DNA from: Entamoeba invadens IP1
Lineage: Eukaryota; Evosea; Mastigamoebida; Endamoebidae
Length of the DNA: 64,000 nucleotides
Direction: 5' to 3'
Assembly: GCF_000330505.1 (NCBI RefSeq)
Contig: NW_004443593.1
Coordinates: forward strand, 3,516 to 67,515
Part shown: piece by piece, positions 56,418 through 64,000 of the stretch
Numbering within the stretch: the stretch's first letter is position 1
Layout: each line of letters opens with the position of its first letter
Made by a program: the position numbers and the translations under genes
Notes under the pieces: generated by a model
The model's input: the letters and a program-made list of their open reading frames with translations, nothing else
Databases searched by the model: none
What the model was told of the DNA's origin: nothing

Positions 56418-59361
56418 TTAACATTCTGTTTTGGGTTTCCCAAAATGTACAATTTGTTTGGCGTCGTACCTCTGTTCAGTTGTTTTTCCAGTCATTCCTG
56501 GTTTGCTAACACGGCTCAGTTGTGAAAATGAACGTTCAACTGAACAACTGGTTGCTGCAATAACGTGTAGTTCTTCGACGATAATTTTAAGTTCTGGGAA
56601 CATGTCCCTTGTTTTCTTATCCATCAGATTTAGAACATTGGCTAATGTCAAATATACAACTGGGCATTTCCTTGTGAATGAAGATAAATACTCCTTTTTC
56701 CAAATTCGAAAACATTGCCTTTGAATAAGTATATCAATTGTGTATGGCACTCCACACACAATCTCATCAGTCGCTGTATCATTTTCCATGTTTTTACGTG
56801 TTTTCAAAAAATGTCCACGAGAATTTACGAATTGACTGATTATGTTTTTGTTGTGTTTTGTTGTTTTTATTTCTGGTACCACATATGATTGTTCTCTTTG
56901 TTTTTTCAAAATTGGGGCTATCAGTTCTGGGTTTTCTTTTATAAATGACCTCATTTTTCGTGTTTCACTTTTCGAAAAACATTTTCGTTTTCTCAGTAAT
57001 TCATTTGGTATGAAGTAAGTGTTTGTTTTTCGAATTAACGCAGGTTCGTTCAAACGGATCTTTTCATCAAAGTTTGATATTGTCCCAATGACAAACAATT
57101 CTTCTCTAACTGGATTTCTGGGAGTCATTTGTAACTGTGTGGACTTTTGGAATGGGTTAGCGAAACGAAATTGCAGAGCTTGGAGGAGACGCTCTACTAA
57201 ACTGATACACACCAATTTAAGGTCTTTGATGTCGGCAGAGTTGTCAATTTCTCTGATAAAAGGAAGCTTCTCAAAATAACAATTTCCGTCGTTTTTTAGT
57301 TGTTCGAGCACACCAAAAAGATATTTAATGTATCTAACCACACGTTCATAAGCAACCAGAAAAACAACGTCAATTCCCTGTAACCAGTCAACAATAGTGC
57401 GCATTTCCGCGACTATCATTTCAACAAAGAATAAAGCTCCAACAAACAACTTGTTGTTCAAAGAAGCATCTCCGAAAATAAATGATCTGTCATCGCCTGT
57501 TGTTTGGGTTTGTTCAAATGTGAAATTTTCTTTATTCAAAAACAATTTATAAACATCAAAATGTTCAAATATGACAGCAAGAAGTGATTCTTGAAATACC
57601 CAACGTGTAGTACACAAGCTGTCGATCTGAAGAGTGGAAGTTTTAATATTGTTTTGATGTCTGAAATTACGCCAGAGACCTCTCCATTTTTCAGTGGAAA
57701 TTTCTTTTAAAAAATTGTTGATTGTTGACCCTTCTGTAGTTTCAAACATTTTAGACAACGCAGTGTTCAAGCGATGGCAAATACAAAAGTTTATACAAAA
57801 CTTGTGTCGATAAGTACGTGGTACACACACTTTTAAATTCCGAAAAAGTGATTTCATGTTGTTGGCCGAGTCACCTGTTATACCCGAACAGTTACTCCAA
57901 GAAAGGTTGTTGCGTTTGATACACTTTCGAATCCATTGTTTCCAACTGTTTGAGTCTGTTTTACCAAAATAATCCCCAATTTTAATTTTAATTTCTTTTA
58001 CAGAGAAATTTTCTTTAACGAATCTACAAAACAACGAAAAATGTTCTTTGCTTTTTGTTTTAGAACTATCAACTATCAAATGGTATTTTTGTCCAGTCGA
58101 CCCCAACTCCGATATCTCACTTTTTGCAACTTTATGGATAAACATCATTTTTCGTTGAATTGTACGTGCACTAACCGAATATTCGAAAGTGACCCCTCCA
58201 ACACACAAAGATATAACACGTGTAAGTTCAATAATCCTTTCAATCTCTGATGTAGACAATGAAAGAGCGCCAAAATATAATGCAAAGAGAATAATAATAT
58301 ATTTTCTTTTTTCTTTGTTGACTTTTTCAGAATCATTACCAACCTTACCGATGACTTTTTTGTAATTTCAATTTCAAATTTCTTTGCGTGATCATTTTCA
58401 TTTATTTTGTAATTATCAAAAACATTTTTCATAAACAAAACACGTTCAATCTCTTCTTTGCTGTGTTTTTCTTTTAACTCACTTTCAAAAAATATCATCC
58501 GAACTAAGATCATCTAATTTTAAAATATCAGACTCGACACTTTTTTCGGTTGTCACGTTTGAATTGTCATTATCTTCGCTTTCTATGTATGTTGTAAATG
58601 ATGAAAAAGAGTCTTTAGTATTATGAAATAATACATTTTCATTTGAAGTGAACGACGAAGAACAATCTTCTTCGGTATTTTCTGACATGTTGTTATTCGG
58701 TTTATTTATTTGGTTAGTTTGTATATCAGCAACTGGTGTATTTGAAATTTCACAAACCATTTGACGACTTTCATTTATTTGTACACTTGTCGTTTCAATG
58801 TGTTCATGATCCATGTCTTCTGAAATGTCTTCTTGGTCAGATGTATGAGGCATTTCTTCTATTATAATTTCATTAACCCCTCTTGGTTTTATATGTGGAA
58901 ATTGTGTTGTTATTTGATTGACAAGTCCAATGCGTACATTTTCTATGAGCTGTTCTGGAATACCTCCATTAATTATGACATTTTCAAGTGTTTGACTTGA
59001 GACCATATTGTACTTTTTTTAAATTAATCTTATCGATTGTTATTATGTCGGATAACCTTTTAGCCATTATGATGTTAAGTTTTGAAATGTTGTTGAATGC
59101 AAAACTTAATAAATATTGGTTTTGTAAAACTGCTGACTCGTGTTGTTTTTCTAAATGGAAGAGATGGTGATTTAAATACACTTTTCCTGCTTCAAAAAAC
59201 TTATTGCAAAAAATACAGTAGTTTAAATGTTTTGTTGCTTTTGGTTGAGTGTTTGGAAAGTCCGGTTTAAGAATTAAACAATTACAAAATGATTGTGATC
59301 TTTTGGTTTTTAAACAGGTCTTGTACTTTGGCATGTTAAATAACAACATTTTCAGATTCAA
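56418..59361 (-). pseudogene. hAT transposase split over several frames
   Basis: Read from right to left. 59361-58984 carries a BED-like finger (YCIFCNKFF ... HHLFHLEKQH). 59006-58485 is an acidic Ser/Asp-rich linker. 58513-58340 continues with a helical region (FFESELKEKHSKEEIERVLF). 58259-56418 (613 codons) is the catalytic part, with LIVDSSKTKS (first Asp), SGITGDSANNM (second Asp), FCICHRLNTALS (C-x2-H insertion motif) and ATSCSVERSFSQLS (Glu in the dimerisation domain). At least three frame changes separate the parts, all upstream of the core, which is itself open. It differs from both other hAT proteins in the window, so three hAT lineages are present. Confidence 0.85.
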
Positions 59362-59644
59362 AAATACAATAATAATAGTTTGATCATTTTTTGATATAAT
59401 TAATTACGAAAGTATTATTTAATTTTATTTTTTTCGACAAACAAAATATATAAAATATTTGTAGTTTTTTCCTTTTAAAACGGAGACTTTTAATGTACAT
59501 TAGTTAGTTTTATTCAAAAAACTATATTTTATCATTCTATTTATTTCAATTTATAATTCATTTACTCAGATAATACAAACTATTGTTCAATTAATTAAAT
59601 TAATACAATTTGTTTTTGTTAACTAAATTAATTTTTATTTTATA
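59362..59644. other. Short A+T-rich spacer
   Basis: Flank of the hAT pseudogene on its 5' side. No paired terminal repeat recognised. Confidence 0.5.
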
Positions 59645-59848
59645 GTCAGTCTGAAAACGTTGTCCGCTCTCCAACGTTGTCCAGGCATTTTTGGACCATC
59701 AAAACTGGAATATTTCAGGAAACGATTCAAAACACTCCCAAAACATTGTTTCATAATTTTTACGGGATTTGATCGTTCTTTCCTAATTCCCAAATTTTTA
59801 AAGTTATTTTGTGTTTTTTTGTCAAATGGACAACGTTTTTAGACAGAC
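59645..59848. repeat. Small inverted-repeat element (MITE-like), about 204 bases
   Basis: GTCAGTCTGAAAACGTTGTC at the left pairs with GACAACGTTTTTAGACAGAC at the right (one or two mismatches). An extra ACGTTGTCC is repeated just inside the left end. A short frame inside has no protein character. Probably a non-autonomous DNA element. Confidence 0.6.
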
Positions 59849-60458
59849 TTTAATTAAAAAATAACAAGATTACAATTGAAACCAAAAATTATATAAACAG
59901 AATATCAAATATCGAATACAGTGTTTTTAACTCTCGATAATGTACAACATCAAATACAATTGTATATAACTTTGTGATTTTTAGTATCTTAATTGTATCC
60001 TAAGTGTTATGTGTTTGTACGACGTTTTTGAAGATGTTTAAGGCATTTCTGTGTCTTTTCAATTACTTATTATTATTAAAGTTTATAAAGTCACTGATAT
60101 AGTTTTTTAATAAAAAGCAATATAAACATACACTATAATCATTTCACTGTTAAAATAATGGTTAAACCAATGTTGTATCACTTTAAATATTTAAAATATT
60201 TGGCTAATATTTGGTATCGATTTAATGCTAAGTAATAGGAATCGTACGTAATAATAACCCAAATTAAATATGAAGATTCGTCTTTTTTTGTTGATTTAAT
60301 TAACAATTATCAAAAAAAAGAATTTTGTCGATTCAAAGATCGTTTTTTAGTTTGGCAAATTTGTTGTTCAGACGATTCTAAATTACCACTTTTTAATTGG
60401 TTATTTTTTAGCAAAAAAATGAACTAATAATTCATTTAAAAAAACAAAAGGAAACTTA

Positions 60459-61320
60459 AACGTCCGTTATAAAGCAAATCCCAACTTTATATTTTTATAT
60501 TTGTTAAGAGTACAATTCGAAATAAATCAATCTATTTGTGTTAGATTTTGCAAATATTAAAACTACGATTTAATTAGTTTAATATTATTTAATTTTAAAA
60601 TACAACAGACACTTCCCGATTCAAATTTATATTTTTGGTGTTATTAACTTTTTATTTTTTTTGTTGAGTATTATAAAATTATTATGATATATTATAATTT
60701 ATTAATTGAATGATTTCATTTAATTTTTAGATGTCTAAAATGATTACAAGATCAAACAAATTGTTTGTTTTCATGTTTTGGAAAGCGATTAGTTGTTTAA
60801 AATGAACATTTTTTACACAATAAAATATATTTTATGGTACCGTTTTTATTAAACCTAATATACCCAAAATTTTGCAAATAAATAAAGCATGTTAAATATT
60901 TTTATTTTAAAAAAACTATTTCTGGAAACATCGGGTTTTTTGTTGTTAATTAATCAAACACATTGAACTCAAAAGGATTATTAGTTTTTTTTAATTTCAT
61001 AACACTTACAATATTATCAATAAATTAATGTAAAACTATATAAATATATATATTATTGGCTTTGTATTAGGCTTTGTAATTTTTAATAAAATTAATGATT
61101 TATTATTTATTAATAATGATAAACTAATAAATAATTGAAATTTATAATATATAATGATTATCAACTTAAACGTGACCCAGACACGTTTAAGTTGTCTATT
61201 TCAAACATTTTTTTATATCGAGAAGTGTCGAAAAGGAATAGATGGTGTTGTGTTTTCATTTATTTTAATTTTTAATTGATTTTTTTCAAAATGTTTTTTT
61301 AGTGATTATAACGGACGTTT
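60459..61320. repeat. Possible small element bounded by AAACGTCCGTTATAA inverted repeats
   Basis: The 15-base sequence AAACGTCCGTTATAA at about 60459-60473 recurs inverted at about 61306-61320, 860 bases apart. There is no coding sequence inside. No matching target duplication is seen at the two flanks, so the element status is tentative. Confidence 0.4.
61162..61194. repeat. Perfect 13-bp hairpin
   Basis: CAACTTAAACGTG (61162-61174) pairs perfectly with CACGTTTAAGTTG (61182-61194) over a 7-base loop (ACCCAGA). It is the strongest small hairpin noticed in the window. It lies inside the possible element at 60459-61320 and shares ACTTAAACGT with that element's left end. Confidence 0.7.
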
Positions 61321-61909
61321 TGTTTTTTATTAAAATTAATTATCCCAATTTTGTACCTATTTTTTCTATAAAATTATTCATTAAATTTCTTTGTTTTTTT
61401 TGAAATTTCTTGTGTTTAAAAACTATAAAATAATCATTATTTTTACTAGTCCATTATTTAAACTATTTGAATGTTGTGATTTCTTGTTTAAAAATCCAAA
61501 AATAACAAAAACAATGAAAAAACAACTTGAAAAGTCATGTTTTGGTAATCGAATGTGCTTTTTTGTCCACCGTCTTAATAATTAAGAGGAAAAAAAGAGT
61601 TTTTGTCTAAGTATGATTCGATATAAGGGAAAATGAGGAATTATATAATTAACAAAGAATACCTCGGTTTGTTTTTTGTCACAAAAATAATTTTTTGATT
61701 ATTATTTTTTTAACCAAAATAAACACCTGGCCTATGTCTTGAAAACAATTGGCAATTATTTTTATCTTAAATAAATAATAAATTTTATAATAAATCAAAA
61801 AACAAAGACAAATATATTAACACAATTAACATAATAAATAAAACTTTTGTATCTAACTTTGTTTCGACTTAAATAACTTAAAATAATTCTGTTAAATCAT
61901 TAAGTTTTA

Positions 61910-62350
61910 ATGCAATCCAAATGTGTTAAAACAAGAACATCATTGATGTTACGAGACAAAATAAAAATTATTGAATTAATTGATCCTTATCAAAATTCAC
62001 AAAAAGTAATCGAAGTTGTCAGACAACAACTGAAAATAGTAATTTCTCCAAAGCAAGTTTATCATTTGCGTTCAATTTCTAAAGAAACATTGATAAACTT
62101 TCCATCCTCGTATAAACGAATAAGAAAACCACAGAACCTGGAACTTGAGGAAGCAATGATCAATTTGTTTCATGAAGTTAGTAGAGCGGGAATACCAAGT
62201 GATTATTATATATTGTCAAGGAAAGTATACTTTTTGAAAGAATGCAAATACATTCATTGTATTATTTTTCAAAATAAAATTTACTTGTTTATCTATTTTT
62301 ATTATAATTATAATATTTTGTTTATTTTAATTAAAAATGTTTTATTGTAA
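61910..62350 (+). CDS. Helix-turn-helix protein fragment (possible transposase or CENP-B-like N-terminus)
   Basis: 146 codons. The first about 105 residues are helical and charged: LRDKIKIIELIDPYQNSQKV, then VISPKQVYHLRSISKETL, then ELEEAMINLFHEVSRAGIP. This resembles the paired helix-turn-helix DNA-binding region at the front of CENP-B/pogo-type proteins, where the last piece corresponds to 'le..l..wi......G.pis'. After about residue 108 the sequence becomes Ile/Tyr/Phe-only, as if translated from A+T-rich non-coding DNA, so the real protein was probably cut there or continues through an unrecognised intron. No catalytic domain follows. Confidence 0.5.
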   Translation: MQSKCVKTRTSLMLRDKIKIIELIDPYQNSQKVIEVVRQQLKIVISPKQVYHLRSISKETLINFPSSYKRIRKPQNLELEEAMINLFHEVSRAGIPSDYYILSRKVYFLKECKYIHCIIFQNKIYLFIYFYYNYNILFILIKNVLL

Positions 62351-63101
62351 ATATAATAAAACATGGTTTTTATATTATTTTAATTGACTTTTTAACTTAG
62401 TGACAAATTAATTTAATTATTACCATTTTTGGGTTTTTAAATTGAAATAACCAACAAAAAGCAAACACATAAATTACTATAATAAGAAAAAAAAACAAAA
62501 ATCGGGCAACCTATAACTTTTGCAAAAAAACTAATATTTTGGGTAGTAATATTTTTGTTGTTGAAAAGATGTATTAAACACAATGGTTTTATAATGATTA
62601 ATTTTTATGTGTTTTTATCATAAAACGGTAATATATTAATACTTTTAATTTGATACATTTTTATGTAATAAAAGAAAGTATAAAACTAAAATTTTATTTT
62701 GTAAAAAAAATATGTCAATAAAATAAATATTTTAATAATAAAAAAACAATTCTTAATAGTTTTTGAACTTCGGTGCCTCGTATTTCCCTTTTCTTGAAAA
62801 TATTTTTTTGCCAAAAAAATAAAAAAATGTCTAACTCTGATATAAGCAAAGTTATACAAAAACAAACCAATATCAATTCTAAATTACAATATTTAATAAA
62901 TTTTAGTTAAATGTTTTTGATAAAACTTTACATATGTTACAAAACATTTATATTATTATTATAATTAAATTTCATAAAAATATAGTAACAAATGCATATT
63001 TTGTATTTATAGTTATCAAAACATTTTTTCAAAATCTGGTCAACATCACATATATTTATCCACAAATGATAATTCCTAAAAACACAATCTTGAAATAAAA
63101 T
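62351..63101. other. Gene-free A+T-rich stretch upstream of the second TMK
   Basis: No supported ORF. The last 20 bases are conserved with the region before 7953. Confidence 0.6.
63081..63098 (+). promoter_or_regulatory. Conserved leader segment upstream of the second TMK
   Basis: AACACAATCTTGAAATAA, identical to 7932-7949. Homology to the first TMK locus begins here. Confidence 0.4.
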
Positions 63102-64000
63102 ATGACTTACCAAATTATTATAGTGTTTTTGCTCTTCATTTTTACGGCATGTTTGAGTTTAAAATGGTGCGGCAACTGAAGTCAAGTGGAGTGTGTTGAC
63201 GATAACTACTTTTGTGATGATCTTTCATACAACAATTATTTACTTCTCAAAAACCAAAATAAAAAATACAAAACAATTTATTGCAATAAAGATGCAGTTT
63301 TATATGTCGAAATTCCAACTGGAAATTTTACTTATTTAATATTTTCAAATGAACAATTTACTTACGATTTTCCTTCAACAACACAACAAAATAAAGGTCT
63401 CATGAAATCTGCTTGTAACGTAGCCAATTGTTTCACTTGTAGTTCATGGAACGATAATAATTGCCAAATTTGTAATATTAATTATTATATGATAAGTGGT
63501 GATTGTTATTCGTGTGAAGGATGCAATAATACAAATTGTGGAACTTCCACAACAAGTAATAACATATGTACAGGTTGTAGAGATGGATATGTATTTAACA
63601 ATTCCGTGTGCATAAAATGCTACGATAAATGTAAAACGTGCAACCCCAGCAACACAAATTACTGCACTTCGTGTTATTATGGTCAAGGTGTAACAAACTT
63701 CAATTGTACCTATTGTTTTGGATGTGCAAATCATTGCATTGATGGGTATAAATGCGCATCGTGTGATGGTAATCAATATATTGATTCAGATGGGTTCTGT
63801 ACAAACAATTGTGACGTGTCTTGTAATGGCTGTACTGGTAGTGGAGCAAACAATTGTGTAAACTGTGCCGATAATTACTACAAATTAAGTGGCTTTTGTA
63901 TGAAGTGTGGATCTCCGGATGTGTGTACGACTTGTTCAAATTCTGTGTGTACAAGTTGTCAGAGTGGATATTACCTATCAAATGGTGTTTGTAATATTTG
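63102..64000 (+). pseudogene. TMK paralogue (5' part) with a premature TGA at codon 26
   Basis: Starts MTYQIIIVFLLFIFTACLSLKWCGN and then TGA (63177-63179), where the TMK at 7953 has Gly (GGA). Apart from that codon the same frame stays open to the window edge, about 270 further codons, with signal peptide, the short Asn-rich N-terminal domain and the first CxxC repeats. It aligns with the first TMK without insertions over most of its length, and many substitutions are present. The last 30 bases match the first TMK better at 9014-9042 than at the collinear position near 8820, as if one repeat block is missing. The gene runs off the window. A later ATG (63402) lacks a signal peptide, so the product would be missing or mis-sorted unless the TGA is an error or is read through. 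Confidence 0.85.

Larger units (their letters stand above)
59849..61909. other. Gene-free stretch with inverted repeats
   Basis: About 2 kb without a supported gene. Holds the AAACGTCCGTTATAA inverted pair (60459 / 61320) and a strong hairpin at 61162, listed separately. Confidence 0.6.

Noticed and set aside
58041..58250. Plus-strand ORFs within the hAT pseudogene (56431-58250)
   Set aside because: Antisense shadows of a frame with clear hAT motifs.
1..64000. UGA reassigned to an amino acid in this organism
   Set aside because: Three TGA codons interrupt conserved frames, but TGA also ends the intact TMK gene (13119-13121), and other lesions (TAA, frameshifts) occur in the same genes.
1..64000. 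tRNA, rRNA or CRISPR arrays
   Set aside because: No cloverleaf, conserved rRNA block or regular repeat-spacer pattern was seen on either strand.

Overview
This window is nuclear DNA from an amoeba of the genus Entamoeba, most likely E. invadens. The evidence is the extreme A+T richness, transmembrane receptor kinases with CxxC-repeat ectodomains, a papain-type cysteine protease, TLDc-domain proteins, and short introns starting GTTTGT/GTTTTT and ending TAG. It also carries a dense mix of cut-and-paste DNA transposons (pogo-like, mariner/Tc1-like, hAT, piggyBac), a mix known from E. invadens. The species is inferred from family content, not from a database match.

Layout. 1-560: 3' fragment of a possible MULE-type transposase. 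3275-6576: a complete but mutated pogo-like transposon with long inverted repeats and a spliced transposase. 7953-13121: the one intact receptor kinase (TMK). 13175-17332: a complete hAT element with an open BED-finger transposase, ending against an unrelated ORF fragment. 18516-20780 (minus): a decayed TMK that has lost its kinase domain, head to head with a broken unrecognised gene (20884-21808). 22318-23979 (minus): an intact gene of an Entamoeba leucine-rich-like family. 25077-27803: a divergent, open hAT-like transposase of 908 codons. 30586-40911: two minus-strand TLDc paralogues on either side of a plus-strand TMK pseudogene (33378-39047). 43265-44532 (minus): a cysteine protease broken by one frameshift. 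46783-47305 (minus): an orphan C-terminal piece of a dynamin-like GTPase. 48163-52530: a mariner-derived non-autonomous element, an interspersed repeat, and a mariner with an open transposase. 53305-59361: piggyBac and hAT pseudogenes. 61910-62350: a small helix-turn-helix ORF. 63102-64000: the start of a second TMK closely related to the one at 7953, with one premature TGA.

The genes do not form a pathway. The intact host genes (TMK, leucine-rich-like protein, one TLDc protein) sit as islands in a transposon-rich, gene-poor region where several host genes are decaying. TMKs are surface receptors with a cytoplasmic kinase, and the protease would act in the secretory or lysosomal route. I found no convincing new multi-gene system. 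The strongest leads are the structure of the transposons (DD39E spacing in the mariner, an asymmetric repeat pair in the pogo element, a hAT end without a target duplication), an interspersed repeat shared at 29.6 kb and 49.1 kb, and premature stops in otherwise well preserved reading frames.
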